Assembly: GCF_002018875.1 (NCBI RefSeq)
Contig: NZ_MVOL01000002.1
Coordinates: forward strand, 434,001-498,000
Length of the DNA stretch: 64,000 nt
Direction of reading: 5' to 3'
From: Pseudomonas sp. MF4836
Lineage (GTDB): Bacteria > Pseudomonadota > Gammaproteobacteria > Pseudomonadales > Pseudomonadaceae
Part shown: in pieces, positions 30,813 to 40,752 of the stretch
Layout: the number at the start of each line of letters is the position of its first letter
How positions within the stretch are numbered: position 1 is the first letter of the stretch
The notes under the pieces: generated by a model
Database searches by the model: none
What the model saw: only the letters and a program-made list of their open reading frames with translations
Told to the model about the DNA's origin: nothing
Program-made: the position numbers and the translations under genes

Positions 30813-32750
30813 ATGCAGTTCTGGCGACGCAGTATTCAATGGCAACTGATCCTGGGCATGGGTACTGCCCTGCTGGTCAGTGTTCTGATCGTGGTTGGCC
30901 TCTACACCCTGGTGGTCAACCGCCTGGCCCAGAGCTATCTGCTGGAGCAGGCACTGCCGTCGAGCATCGAAGCGATGCGCAACGATATCGAACGGATTCT
31001 GGTACAGCCGCTGACGGCAGCGAAGGACATTGCCGGCAACACAATGGTGCGTGATTGGCTGGCGGGGGGCGAAAACGTCGCTCAATCGGACAGCTTCGTC
31101 AGCTACCTGGAAGGTATCCGCGCCGAGCACCAGGCCTTCACCGCCCTGATCGCGGGCACCGCCAGCCACCACTACTACAACGAAAAAGGCCTGGACCGGA
31201 CCCTCAGTCGGTCCAATCCCGCCGACTCCTGGTTCTACTCCTTCATCGACGGCGATTCGCCGCGCCTGCTCAATATCGATAACGACACCAGCACCGGCGA
31301 GCTGGCGCTGTTCATCGACCTCAAGGTGCGCCAGGCCGGCAAGGTGGTGGGTGTGGCCGGGCTGGGCCTGAGCATGCGCGAGCTGTCGGAGCTGATTCAC
31401 AATTTCAGTTTTGGCGAGCGCGGTAAGGTGTTGCTGGTGCGAGACGACGGCCTGATCCAGGTCCACCCCGAGGCCCGGTTCAGCGGCAAGCGCCAGCTGG
31501 CGCAGCAGATCGGCGAAGACGCGGCCAAGGCGGTGATGGGCCATCAAGGCCTGTCCAGCAGCGCCTTCATCCGCGACGGCGAGGACTACCTGGCCTTCAG
31601 CCTGCCCCTGCGCGACCTGGGCTGGACCCTGGTGGCCGAAGTGCCCAGGGCGCAGATCTACGCCGAGGCTCGGCAGGCCCTGTGGCTGACCAGCGGCATC
31701 GGTTTGGCCGTGGCCCTGGCCTGCCTGTTATTGGTGGTGCTGCTGGCGCGTGGGCTGGTGCGCCCGATCCGCCAGGTAACAGCGGCGCTGGTAGCGATTG
31801 GTAGCGGTGGTGGCGATTTGACCCATCGCCTGGATGCCAGTCGTGCCGATGAGCTGGGTGATCTGGCCCGGGGCTTCAATCGTTTTCTGCAAAGCCAGCG
31901 CGACATGATCGGCGAAGTCCTGGCCACCAGCGAGCGCCTGCGTGCGGCCGTGGGCCAGGTGGCGCAGGTGGTGGACAACACCGCCGGGCGTTCCGGCCGC
32001 CAGCAGGAAATGACCGACATGGTGGCCACCGCCGTCCACGAAATGGGCCTGACGGTGCAGGACATCGCGCAGAACGCCGGCAACGCCGCGCTCGCCTCGC
32101 AGTCGGCACGGGACGAGGCGTTGCAGGCCCGTGACGTGGTGGGGGGATCGATCCGGCATATCCAGAGCCTGTCCGATGAAGTAGGGATTGCCGCCGAGGC
32201 GGTGAGCGAACTGGCGACCCAGGTGGCTTCCATCGATCAGGTGCTGGCGGTGATTCGCAGTATTTCCGAACAGACCAACCTGTTGGCCTTGAACGCCGCC
32301 ATCGAAGCGGCGCGGGCCGGTGACATGGGCCGTGGTTTCGCGGTGGTGGCCGATGAAGTGCGAACCCTGGCGCGGCGGACCCAAGCCTCCACTGATGAGA
32401 TCCAGCACATGATCCAGCGCCTCAAGCAGGGCGCGGAGAACGCCGTGTCCTCCATGCATTCCGGGCAGGCGGCCACCGGCACCGGAGTCGAGTCGAGCCA
32501 GCGCACCGGGGCTTCCCTGACCGCGATTACCGGCCAGGTCGAGCGCATCAGCGACATGAACCATCAGGTGGCGACGGCCACCGAGGAGCAGTCGGCGGTG
32601 ACCGAGGAAATCAATCGCAATGTGCAGGGCATCTCCGACCTGGCGCGGGCCACGGCCAGTGAAGTGCAGGCCTGCCGCGAAGACTGCCAGACCCTGCAGC
32701 GCCTGGCGGATGACCTGGCGCGGCAGGTGGGCGGGTTCAAACTGGGTTGA
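30813..32750 (+). CDS. methyl-accepting chemotaxis protein with double-Cache sensor
   Basis: A 645-residue chemoreceptor. A first membrane helix (about 10-32) is followed by a periplasmic domain of about 270 residues resembling a double-Cache sensor ([11 protein letters not shown] and [11 protein letters not shown] strand motifs). A second helix (about 298-320), HAMP and signalling region with [20 protein letters not shown] complete it. Cache receptors bind small molecules directly, often organic or amino acids; the ligand here is unknown. The ATG at 30813 places the first helix correctly; the frame is open 24 codons upstream. Confidence 0.9.
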   Translation: MQFWRRSIQWQLILGMGTALLVSVLIVVGLYTLVVNRLAQSYLLEQALPSSIEAMRNDIERILVQPLTAAKDIAGNTMVRDWLAGGENVAQSDSFVSYLEGIRAEHQAFTALIAGTASHHYYNEKGLDRTLSRSNPADSWFYSFIDGDSPRLLNIDNDTSTGELALFIDLKVRQAGKVVGVAGLGLSMRELSELIHNFSFGERGKVLLVRDDGLIQVHPEARFSGKRQLAQQIGEDAAKAVMGHQGLSSSAFIRDGEDYLAFSLPLRDLGWTLVAEVPRAQIYAEARQALWLTSGIGLAVALACLLLVVLLARGLVRPIRQVTAALVAIGSGGGDLTHRLDASRADELGDLARGFNRFLQSQRDMIGEVLATSERLRAAVGQVAQVVDNTAGRSGRQQEMTDMVATAVHEMGLTVQDIAQNAGNAALASQSARDEALQARDVVGGSIRHIQSLSDEVGIAAEAVSELATQVASIDQVLAVIRSISEQTNLLALNAAIEAARAGDMGRGFAVVADEVRTLARRTQASTDEIQHMIQRLKQGAENAVSSMHSGQAATGTGVESSQRTGASLTAITGQVERISDMNHQVATATEEQSAVTEEINRNVQGISDLARATASEVQACREDCQTLQRLADDLARQVGGFKLG

Positions 32751-32787
32751 TCGAGTGCGTCAGGCCCCGTGTCTCAGAGCCCGCGCC

Positions 32788-34590
32788 TCAGAACCAGGCG
32801 TCCTGCATGGTCAGGCAGGTGTCGTCCCGGGCTTCGAGCAGGGCCAGTTCATGATGGCAACTCGGTACTTCCCAGGTCAGGAAGTACCGCGCCGCCTGCA
32901 ATTTGCCCTGGTAGAAATCGCTGTCCGCCGGGTTGCCCCTGGCCAGCCCTTGTTCGGCGTGGATCGCCTGTTCCAGCCAGCGCCAGCCAATCACCGTGTG
33001 GCCGAAAGCTTTAAGGTACAGCGCCGAGTTGGCCAGGCTGCTGTTGACCCGGCCCTGGGCCAGGTCGCCGAGCAGGCCCAGGGTCACGCTTTGCAGGCGT
33101 GCCACCAGTTGCTCCAGGGGCTGGCGCAGGCGCGTCAGTGATTCATGGGCCTGGGCCCGTTCTGTGGTCTGGGCGATCAGGCGGATCAGTTGCTTCAGGC
33201 CGGCGCCACCGTTCTGCGCCAGCTTGCGCCCCAGCAGGTCGAGGGACTGGATGCCGTGGGTGCCTTCGTGGATCGGGTTCAGGCGGTTGTCGCGGTAGTA
33301 CTGCTCCACCGGGTATTCGCGGGTGTAGCCGTGGCCGCCGAGGATCTGGATCGCCAGCTCATTGGCCTTGAGGCAAAACTCCGAAGGCCAGGATTTGACG
33401 ATCGGGGTCAGCAGGTCCAGCAGTTCGTGGGCCTGCCTGCGCTCGGTCTCGCTGCCCAGGGTGGTGGTGTCATCGAACAGCCGCGCGGCGTACAGGCCAA
33501 GGTCGAACGCGCCTTCCACATAGGCCTTCTGGGTCAGCAGCATGCGCTTGACGTCGGCGTGCTGGATGATCGACACCGGTGCGGTGTTCGGGTCCTTGCT
33601 GTCCGGCAGGCGGCCCTGTGGCCGTTCGCGGGCGTACTCCAGGGAGTACAGGTAACCGGCATATCCGAGCATCACCGCGCCCATGCCGACGCCGATCCGT
33701 GCCTCGTTCATCATCTGGAACATATAGCTCAGGCCCTGGTGCGGCTTGCCCACCAGGTAGCCGACGCAGGCGCCGTTGTCGCCGAAGTTCAGTGCGGTGG
33801 AGGTGGTGCCGCGCCAACCCATCTTGTGGAACAGCCCGGCCAGCAGCACGTCGTTGCGCGGACCGAGGCTGCCGTCATCGTTGACCAGGAACTTGGGCAC
33901 GATAAACAGCGAAATGCCCTTCACTCCGGCCGGCGCATCCGGCAGCTTGGCCAGGACCATGTGCACGATGTTTTCCGACAGCGGGTGATCGCCGCCGGAG
34001 ATAAAGATCTTGTTGCCCTTGAGCCGGTAGCTGCCATCGGCCGCCGGTTCGGCGCGAGTGCGGATATCCGACAGCGAAGAGCCGGCGTGGGGTTCGGTGA
34101 GGGCCATGGTGCCGAAGAAACGACCGTCGATCATCGGTTGCAGGAAGCGTTGCTTCTGCTCCTCGGTGCCGAAGCTCTCGATCAGGTTGGCCGCACCCAT
34201 GGTCAGGAACGGATAAGAAGTCGAGGCCGCGTTGGCCGCCTGGAAATGCGCAAAGCAGGCCTGGGACAGCAAGGTTGGCAACTGCATGCCGCCAGCCTCG
34301 AAACTGCGGGCAGCATTGAGAAAGCCGGCCTCGAGAAAGGCGTCGACGGCGGGTTTGACGTCAGGAATCAGAATCGCTGCGCCGTTTTCATAGCGCGGTT
34401 CGTTCTCGTCACCCTTGCGGTTGTGCGGGGCGAAGAACTTCTCGGCAATGCTGCGGGCGGTGCCGATGGCGGCATCGAACGTTTCGCGATTGTGTTCGGC
34501 AAACCGCTCGCGCTGGGTCAGGCCCTCGGCATCGAGGACTTCATACAGCTCGAAAGCCAGATTGCGGGAACTGAGCAGCGTCTCGGACAT
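32788..34590 (-). CDS. acyl-CoA dehydrogenase, 600-residue type
   Basis: A flavoprotein that introduces the first double bond in acyl-CoA beta-oxidation. It has the acyl-CoA dehydrogenase signatures MALTEPHAGSSLSDI (N-terminal/middle domain) and ILGGHGYTREYPVEQYYRDN (C-terminal). The segment NPIHEGTHGIQSLDLLG should carry the catalytic glutamate. The extra C-terminal region marks the long subfamily also seen at P. aeruginosa PA5020. Substrate length is unknown. It converges on the chemoreceptor gene with a 37-bp gap. Confidence 0.88.
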   Translation of the reverse strand: MSETLLSSRNLAFELYEVLDAEGLTQRERFAEHNRETFDAAIGTARSIAEKFFAPHNRKGDENEPRYENGAAILIPDVKPAVDAFLEAGFLNAARSFEAGGMQLPTLLSQACFAHFQAANAASTSYPFLTMGAANLIESFGTEEQKQRFLQPMIDGRFFGTMALTEPHAGSSLSDIRTRAEPAADGSYRLKGNKIFISGGDHPLSENIVHMVLAKLPDAPAGVKGISLFIVPKFLVNDDGSLGPRNDVLLAGLFHKMGWRGTTSTALNFGDNGACVGYLVGKPHQGLSYMFQMMNEARIGVGMGAVMLGYAGYLYSLEYARERPQGRLPDSKDPNTAPVSIIQHADVKRMLLTQKAYVEGAFDLGLYAARLFDDTTTLGSETERRQAHELLDLLTPIVKSWPSEFCLKANELAIQILGGHGYTREYPVEQYYRDNRLNPIHEGTHGIQSLDLLGRKLAQNGGAGLKQLIRLIAQTTERAQAHESLTRLRQPLEQLVARLQSVTLGLLGDLAQGRVNSSLANSALYLKAFGHTVIGWRWLEQAIHAEQGLARGNPADSDFYQGKLQAARYFLTWEVPSCHHELALLEARDDTCLTMQDAWF

Positions 34591-34693
34591 GGCGGCCTAC
34601 CTGTAGAAAAGTATGCCGCGAGTGTAGGAAGGCTTATAAAAAGGGGGAAGGAAGATAGATGGGGGTGATGGGGCGGCACAAGCAGCAAGTAAC

Positions 34694-34776
34694 AGCGGCA
34701 AGTTGCAAGCCTCTAGCGGCAAGAAAAAAGCAGCCCGAACTGGACTGCTTTTCCTTGCCGCTAGAAGCTTGCCGCT
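34694..34776 (-). terminator. putA terminator built from a nested repeat element
   Basis: On the minus strand an inner stem AAAAGCAG/CTGCTTTTTT (34724-34752) ends in six Ts, a proper intrinsic terminator. It sits within larger arms made of repeated AGCGGCAAG units (AGCGGCAAG...CTAGCGGCAAG paired with CTTGCCGCTAG...CTTGCCGCT). Related arms occur at 43054-43125. Confidence 0.8.
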
Positions 34777-34780
34777 GCTC

Positions 34781-37700
34781 TTACCCGATGGTCATGAGGC
34801 TGGCGTTACCGCCCGCCGCAGCAGTGTTGACGCTCAGTGCGCGCTCGATCACCAGGCGTTCCAGGGCCACCCCGGTTTCGCCCTGGGACAGGCCGTGCAC
34901 GCCGACGATGGCGCCGGCACGCTTGGCCACTTGCTCGCACACTGCGCGCAACTGGTCGGAGTCGCCGTGATGCAGCACGGCATCGATCAGCACCTCGTCC
35001 TTGGTCCAATCGGCGACGCGCTGGATGCGGGCCTGGACGTCCTTCGGCAGGCGCGCATACAGCGCCTTGCCCGGTTCACCTTCCGGCCATACCGCGCTGC
35101 CGCCTACGGCCAGTACCGCGGCCAGTTGCGTCAGCAGGTCGCCTTCGTCCTGGGCCAGGCACAGCACGTGTTCGCGGGGCAGGATCGCGTAGCTGTTGCG
35201 CTCACCGGTCGGGCCGGCCAGGGTCCGGGTGACGCCACTTTGCGATTGCGCCGCAAACTGCACGCAGAGCGCGCCCAGTTCCGCCAACTTATTGCTTTCG
35301 GCCCAGGCTTGCAGGGCGCCCAGCGGTTTGCTCATGGCGTCGCGCAGGCGCACATCCGGTGCATTCAGGGCGTCGCCACGAGCGAACGACTGCTCGATGG
35401 CGTCCACTGGGCGGGTCGACAGCAGGCGGTACAGGTACAGCGGGCCACCGGCTTTCGGGCCAGTGCCCGACAGGCCTTCGCCGCCGAACGGTTGCACACC
35501 GACCACGGCGCCAACGATGTTGCGGTTGACGTAGACGTTACCGGCATGGACGTTGTCGATCACCTTGGCGATGGTTTCGTCGATGCGGGTGTGCACGCCC
35601 AGGGTCAGGCCGTAGCCCGAGGCGTTGATCTGGGCGATCAACTGGTCGATCTCTTTGCGCTTGTAGCGCACCACGTGCAGCACCGGACCGAAGATCTCCC
35701 GTTGCAGCTCGTCGAAGCTTTCCAGTTCGATCAGGGTCGGCATGACGAAGGTGCCGCGCTTGATTTCTTCGCCGTCGGCAATCGCCACCTGGTACACGTT
35801 GCGACCTTTGTCGCGCATGGCCTGGATATGTTTCTCGATGCCGGCCTTGGCTTCGGCGTCGATCACCGGGCCGATGTCCACCGACAGGCGCTCCGGGTTG
35901 CCCAGACGGCATTCAGCCATGGCGCCCTTGAGCATTTCGATCACGCGGTCTGCCGAATCTTCCTGCAGGCACAGTACGCGCAGGGCCGAGCAACGCTGGC
36001 CGGCGCTGTCGAAGGCCGAGGACACCACGTCGATGACCACTTGTTCGGTCAGCGCCGAGGAGTCGACGATCATCGCGTTCTGGCCGCCGGTTTCGGCGAT
36101 CAGCGGAATCGGCCGGCCCTGGTTGTCCAGGCGCCCGGCGACGTTGCGTTGCAGCAGTCGCGCCACTTCGGTGGAGCCAGTGAACATCACGCCTTTGACC
36201 CGATCGTCGCCAACCAGGCGGGCGCCGACGGTTTCGCCGCGGCCCGGCAGCAGTTGCAGCACGCCTTCGGGAATCCCGGCTTCGAGCAGAATGCGCACGG
36301 CTTGTGCCGCCACCAGCGGAGTTTGCTCGGCAGGCTTGGCCAGTACCGGGTTGCCGGCAGCCAGCGCTGCGGCGACCTGGCCACTGAAGATGGCCAGCGG
36401 GAAGTTCCACGGGCTGATGCAGACCACCGGGCCCAATGGGCGGTGGGCATCGTTGGTGAAGTCGTTGCGAGCCTGTACCGCGTAGTAGCGCAGGAAGTCC
36501 ACGGCTTCACGCACTTCGGCGATGGCGTTGGCGAAGGTCTTGCCGGCTTCGCGGGCCAGCAGGCCCATCAGCGGCTGGATCTCGCCTTCCATCAGGTCGG
36601 CGGCGCGTTCCAGGATCGCGGCGCGTTCGGCGGGCGGGGTCGCCTGCCAGATCGGGCCAGCGTTGATCGCGCACTGGAGAGCATTGTCGACGTCTTCGAC
36701 CGTGGCTTCCTGGACATGGCCGACCACGTCGCGCAGATCCGACGGGTTGAGCACGGGGGCAGGCGCTTCGGTGCTGGACGCGCAGCCCAGCATCGGCGCG
36801 GCTTTCCAGTTGTTGTGAGCAGTGGCCAGCAGGGCGCAGGACAGCGATGCCAGGCGGTGTTCGTTGGCCAGGTCGATGCCCGCCGAGTTGGCGCGCTCGC
36901 TGCCGTACAGATCACGCGGCAATGGAATACGCGGGTGCGGCAGGCCGAAGCCGCCTTCCAGCGTTGCCATTTGCTCGATGCTGGCCACTGGATCGGCCAC
37001 CAGCTCCTGGATCGAAATCGACTGGTCGGCAATCCGGTTGACGAACGAGGTGTTGGCGCCGTTTTCCAGCAGGCGACGGACCAGGTAGGCCAGCAGGGTC
37101 TCATGGGTGCCCACCGGTGCGTACACGCGGCACGGTCGGTTCAACTTGCCTTCGGCAACCTTGCCCACCACTTGCTCGTACAGGGGTTCGCCCATGCCGT
37201 GCAGGCACTGGAACTCGTACTGGCCCGGGTAATAGTTCTGCCCGGCGATGTGGTAGATGGCCGACAGGGTGTGGGCGTTGTGGGTAGCGAACTGCGGGTA
37301 GATGACTTCCGGCACCGACAGCAGCTTGCGTGCGCAGGCGATGTAGGAAACGTCGGTGTAGACCTTGCGGGTGTAGACCGGGTAGCCCTCCAGGCCTTCG
37401 ACCTGGGCGCGCTTGATTTCGCTGTCCCAGTACGCGCCTTTTACCAGGCGGATCATCAGGCGATGGCGGCTGCGGCGCGCGAGGTCGATCACGTAGTCGA
37501 TCACGTACGGGCAGCGTTTCTGATAGGCCTGGATCACAAAGCCGATACCGTTCCAGCCGGTCAGCTGCGGCTCGAAGCACAGGCGCTCCAGCAGGTCCAG
37601 GGACAGCTCCAGGCGGTCGGCTTCTTCGGCGTCGATGTTCAGGCCGATGTCGTATTGCTTGGCCAAGAGGGTCAGCGACAGCAGACGCGGGTACAGCTCG

Positions 37701-38734
37701 TCCATCACGCGCTCGTACTGGGCGCGGCTGTAACGCGGGTGCAGGGCCGAGAGCTTGATCGAGATGCCCGGGCCTTCATAAATGCCGCGACCGTGGGAAG
37801 CCTTGCCGATCGAATGGATGGCCTGCTCGTAGGAGGCGAGGTACTTCTGTGCATCGTGTTCGGTGAGTGCCGCTTCACCGAGCATGTCGTAGGAGTAGCG
37901 GAAGCCCTTGGCTTCGAACTTGCTGGCGTTGGCCAGGGCTTCGGCGATGGTTTCGCCGGTGACGAACTGTTCGCCCATCAGGCGCATGGCCATGTCGACG
38001 CCCTTGCGGATCATCGGCTCGCCGCTCTTGCCGATGATGCGGCTCAGGGACGATGTCAGGCCGGCTTCGTTGTGGGTGGCCACCAGTTTGCCGGTCAGCA
38101 GCAGGCCCCAGGTGGCCGCGTTGACGAACAGCGACGGGCTGTTGCCCAGGTGCGGCTGCCAGTTGCCGGTGCTGATCTTGTCGCGGATCAGCGCGTCACG
38201 GGTGCCCTTGTCGGGAATGCGCAGCAGCGCTTCGGCCAGGCACATCAGGGCCACGCCCTCCTGGGACGACAGGGAGAACTCCTGCAGCAGGCCCTGAACG
38301 ATACCGGCACGGCCGCCGGCGCTCTTCTGGTTGCGCAGTTTTTCCGCAATCGACGACGCCAGCTTGTTGGTGGCTTCGGCCATGGCCGCCGGCAGGCGGG
38401 CCTGCTCGATCAGCATCGGCACCACTTCCGGTTCCGGGCGGCGGTAGGCGGCGGTGATCGATGCACGCAGTACCGACTGCGGGAGGATGCTTTCGGCGAA
38501 TTCGAGGAAGCACTGGTGCGCGTGGTCGAGTTGCACCTCGCCGGCTTCGTCGCCGTCGGTGCGGATCGAACCGCTGAGCTCAGTCAGGGTTGCACCACCC
38601 TCGAGTTTTTCCAGGTAATTGAAAATTGCCTGCTTGATCAGCCAGTGCGGTGTGCGATCAATCGAGGTCGCGGCCGCCTTCAGGCGCTCGCGGGTCGGGT
38701 CATCGAGTTTGACCCCAAGGGTGGTGGTAGCCAT
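34781..38734 (-). CDS. putA: PutA, trifunctional proline dehydrogenase / P5C dehydrogenase / repressor
   Basis: A 1317-residue enzyme that oxidises proline to glutamate at the membrane. The N-terminal ribbon-helix-helix (TTTLGVKLDDPTRERLKAA and on to residue 45) marks the DNA-binding type. The proline dehydrogenase barrel follows (GISIKLSALHPRYS and LVKGAYWDSEIK). The P5C dehydrogenase domain has WNFPLAIFSGQ, the catalytic glutamate in LIAETGGQNA (about 880) and the cysteine in DSAGQRCSALR (about 915). The ATG at 38732-38734 is the family start. It probably represses putA and putP by binding the GGTGCAAC boxes upstream. Confidence 0.97.
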   Translation of the reverse strand: MATTTLGVKLDDPTRERLKAAATSIDRTPHWLIKQAIFNYLEKLEGGATLTELSGSIRTDGDEAGEVQLDHAHQCFLEFAESILPQSVLRASITAAYRRPEPEVVPMLIEQARLPAAMAEATNKLASSIAEKLRNQKSAGGRAGIVQGLLQEFSLSSQEGVALMCLAEALLRIPDKGTRDALIRDKISTGNWQPHLGNSPSLFVNAATWGLLLTGKLVATHNEAGLTSSLSRIIGKSGEPMIRKGVDMAMRLMGEQFVTGETIAEALANASKFEAKGFRYSYDMLGEAALTEHDAQKYLASYEQAIHSIGKASHGRGIYEGPGISIKLSALHPRYSRAQYERVMDELYPRLLSLTLLAKQYDIGLNIDAEEADRLELSLDLLERLCFEPQLTGWNGIGFVIQAYQKRCPYVIDYVIDLARRSRHRLMIRLVKGAYWDSEIKRAQVEGLEGYPVYTRKVYTDVSYIACARKLLSVPEVIYPQFATHNAHTLSAIYHIAGQNYYPGQYEFQCLHGMGEPLYEQVVGKVAEGKLNRPCRVYAPVGTHETLLAYLVRRLLENGANTSFVNRIADQSISIQELVADPVASIEQMATLEGGFGLPHPRIPLPRDLYGSERANSAGIDLANEHRLASLSCALLATAHNNWKAAPMLGCASSTEAPAPVLNPSDLRDVVGHVQEATVEDVDNALQCAINAGPIWQATPPAERAAILERAADLMEGEIQPLMGLLAREAGKTFANAIAEVREAVDFLRYYAVQARNDFTNDAHRPLGPVVCISPWNFPLAIFSGQVAAALAAGNPVLAKPAEQTPLVAAQAVRILLEAGIPEGVLQLLPGRGETVGARLVGDDRVKGVMFTGSTEVARLLQRNVAGRLDNQGRPIPLIAETGGQNAMIVDSSALTEQVVIDVVSSAFDSAGQRCSALRVLCLQEDSADRVIEMLKGAMAECRLGNPERLSVDIGPVIDAEAKAGIEKHIQAMRDKGRNVYQVAIADGEEIKRGTFVMPTLIELESFDELQREIFGPVLHVVRYKRKEIDQLIAQINASGYGLTLGVHTRIDETIAKVIDNVHAGNVYVNRNIVGAVVGVQPFGGEGLSGTGPKAGGPLYLYRLLSTRPVDAIEQSFARGDALNAPDVRLRDAMSKPLGALQAWAESNKLAELGALCVQFAAQSQSGVTRTLAGPTGERNSYAILPREHVLCLAQDEGDLLTQLAAVLAVGGSAVWPEGEPGKALYARLPKDVQARIQRVADWTKDEVLIDAVLHHGDSDQLRAVCEQVAKRAGAIVGVHGLSQGETGVALERLVIERALSVNTAAAGGNASLMTIG

Positions 38735-38806
38735 ATTTTTATCCTCATGTTTGCCACGACTGCGTGGCATCAGCTGGGCGCAAGATTAGCCGGGCGCCGA
38801 AAGAGG

Positions 38807-39044
38807 TGCAACCGGGTGCAACCCTTTTTTTGTCGGACAAATACGCAGCTCATCAGGAAAAAAATTCCAGTTGCTTGGGTGTGATCGCAGTTGGTGCTTT
38901 TCATTCTGAAAATCAGGCTTTTTGCTCCAAAAGGGAGCAAGAAATGGGTTATTACGGATTAAAACGACTAGGTGCAACTAATTCTCAAGAAACTGGTTGC
39001 ACCCTATTTGAGTTGTTGAATAGGATTCGCGCCCAAGGTGCAAC
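38807..39044. promoter_or_regulatory. put control region: five GGTGCAAC boxes (putative PutA operators)
   Basis: The 459-bp divergent gap between putA and putP (38735-39193) holds no credible gene but five copies of TGCAAC/GTTGCA: 38807-38812, 38817-38822, 38973-38978, 38996-39001 (reverse) and 39039-39044. Each extends to GGTGCAAC. The first two are exactly 10 bp apart; the third and fourth face each other. GTTGCA is the established core operator of PutA in E. coli, so these are likely PutA sites. A further perfect dyad TTGCTCC-N5-GGAGCAA lies at 38922-38940. Confidence 0.8.
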
Positions 39045-39193
39045 CGTCTCACGAGGGCGGTTCACCGGCTGATGGCTTTCCTGGGGAAACATCGGTCATA
39101 AATGCGCGGAACACCCCATCGTCTGTCAGACGTACACGTTTGGCGGTGAAGAATGACCGCAGCACCATAAAAACAAAGCCAGGGCGTAACTCA

Positions 39194-40678
39194 ATGAGTG
39201 CAAGCAATCCAACCTTGATCACCTTCGTGATCTACATCGCAGCAATGGTGCTGATCGGCTTCATGGCCTATCGCTCTACCAATAACCTTTCCGACTACAT
39301 TCTGGGCGGCCGCAGCCTGGGCAGCGTGGTAACTGCGCTTTCCGCCGGTGCCTCGGACATGAGCGGCTGGTTGTTGATGGGCCTGCCAGGTGCCATCTAT
39401 ATGTCGGGCCTGTCGGAAAGCTGGATCGCCATCGGCCTGATCATCGGCGCCTACCTGAACTGGCTGTTCGTGGCCGGTCGCCTGCGGGTGCAGACCGAGC
39501 ACAACGGCGATGCCTTGACCCTGCCGGATTATTTCTCCAGCCGTTTCGAGGATAAAAGCGGTCTGCTGCGGATCATTTCCGCGGTCGTGATCCTGGTGTT
39601 CTTCACCATCTACTGCGCTTCGGGCATCGTGGCCGGCGCCCGTCTGTTCGAAAGCACCTTCGGCATGTCCTACGAGACCGCGCTGTGGGCCGGTGCTGCC
39701 GCGACCATCGCCTACACCTTCGTCGGCGGTTTCCTGGCGGTGAGCTGGACCGACACCGTACAAGCCACGCTGATGATCTTCGCCCTGCTGCTGACGCCGA
39801 TCATCGTGCTGCTGGCCACCGGTGGCGTCGACACCACCTTCCTGGCCATCGAGGCCCAGGACCCAAGCAACTTCGACATGCTGAAAAACACCACCTTCGT
39901 CGGCGTGATCTCGCTGCTGGGCTGGGGCCTGGGTTACTTCGGCCAGCCGCACATCCTGGCGCGCTTCATGGCCGCGGATTCGGTGAAATCGATCGCCAAG
40001 GCCCGTCGCATCTCCATGACCTGGATGATCCTGTGCCTGGGCGGCACCGTGGCGGTGGGCTTCTTCGGCATCGCCTACTTCTCGGCGCACCCGGAAGTGG
40101 CCGGCCCTGTGACCGAGAACCACGAGCGTGTGTTCATCGAACTGGCCAAGCTACTGTTCAACCCGTGGATTGCCGGCGTCCTGCTGTCGGCCATCCTGGC
40201 GGCGGTCATGAGCACCCTGAGTTGCCAGTTGCTGGTGTGCTCCAGTGCCCTGACCGAAGACTTCTACAAGGCTTTCCTGCGTAAAAACGCTTCCCAGGTC
40301 GAGCTGGTGTGGGTCGGTCGGGCCATGGTGCTGCTGGTGGCCCTGGTTGCCATCCTCATGGCCGCCAACCCGGAAAACCGCGTACTGGGGCTGGTCAGCT
40401 ACGCCTGGGCCGGCTTCGGCGCTGCCTTCGGTCCTGTGGTGCTGATCTCGGTGCTGTGGAAAGGCATGACCCGTGACGGCGCGTTGGCGGGGATCATTGT
40501 CGGTGCGGCCACTGTGATTCTGTGGAAACACTTCGACACCATGGGCCTGTACGAAATCATCCCGGGCTTTATCTTCGCCAGCCTGGCGATCCTCCTGGTC
40601 AGCAGCAAAGGCCGCCCTACGGCGGGCATGCTGCAACGCTTTGACGCTGCGGAAAAAGACTTCAAGCTCAATCGCTGA
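39194..40678 (+). CDS. putP: sodium/proline symporter PutP
   Basis: A 494-residue sodium:solute symporter with about thirteen membrane helices, importing proline with Na+. The characteristic GGRSLGSVVTALSAGASDMS segment follows the first helix, and the family signature around the loop FGQPHILARFMA is present. The ATG at 39194 gives the family N-terminus (SASNPTLITFVIY); the frame is open upstream but the extension is low in hydrophobicity and reads through the operator region. It is divergent from putA and should be induced by proline. Confidence 0.95.
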   Translation: MSASNPTLITFVIYIAAMVLIGFMAYRSTNNLSDYILGGRSLGSVVTALSAGASDMSGWLLMGLPGAIYMSGLSESWIAIGLIIGAYLNWLFVAGRLRVQTEHNGDALTLPDYFSSRFEDKSGLLRIISAVVILVFFTIYCASGIVAGARLFESTFGMSYETALWAGAAATIAYTFVGGFLAVSWTDTVQATLMIFALLLTPIIVLLATGGVDTTFLAIEAQDPSNFDMLKNTTFVGVISLLGWGLGYFGQPHILARFMAADSVKSIAKARRISMTWMILCLGGTVAVGFFGIAYFSAHPEVAGPVTENHERVFIELAKLLFNPWIAGVLLSAILAAVMSTLSCQLLVCSSALTEDFYKAFLRKNASQVELVWVGRAMVLLVALVAILMAANPENRVLGLVSYAWAGFGAAFGPVVLISVLWKGMTRDGALAGIIVGAATVILWKHFDTMGLYEIIPGFIFASLAILLVSSKGRPTAGMLQRFDAAEKDFKLNR

Positions 40679-40714
40679 CGGCCACGAGCCAAGGCTCGTT
40701 GCCCTCGGATAAGA

Positions 40715-40752
40715 AACGGCCCGCCACCTTCTGGTTGCGGGCCGTTTTTTTT
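40715..40752 (+). terminator. putP intrinsic terminator
   Basis: Stem AACGGCCCGC / GCGGGCCGTT with a 12-base loop, followed by a run of Ts. It begins 37 bases past the putP stop and touches the end of convergent metY. Confidence 0.9.

Noticed and set aside
34703..38884. Plus-strand open frame of 1393 codons
   Set aside because: It is exactly antisense to putA, whose domains are clear. Long antisense frames are common in GC-rich Pseudomonas genes. Its sequence is low in complexity, rich in Gln/Gly/Val and matches nothing known.
38764..39072. 102-codon plus-strand frame between putA and putP
   Set aside because: It would cover all five operator boxes, lacks a ribosome binding site and resembles no protein. 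The region is better explained as a control region.
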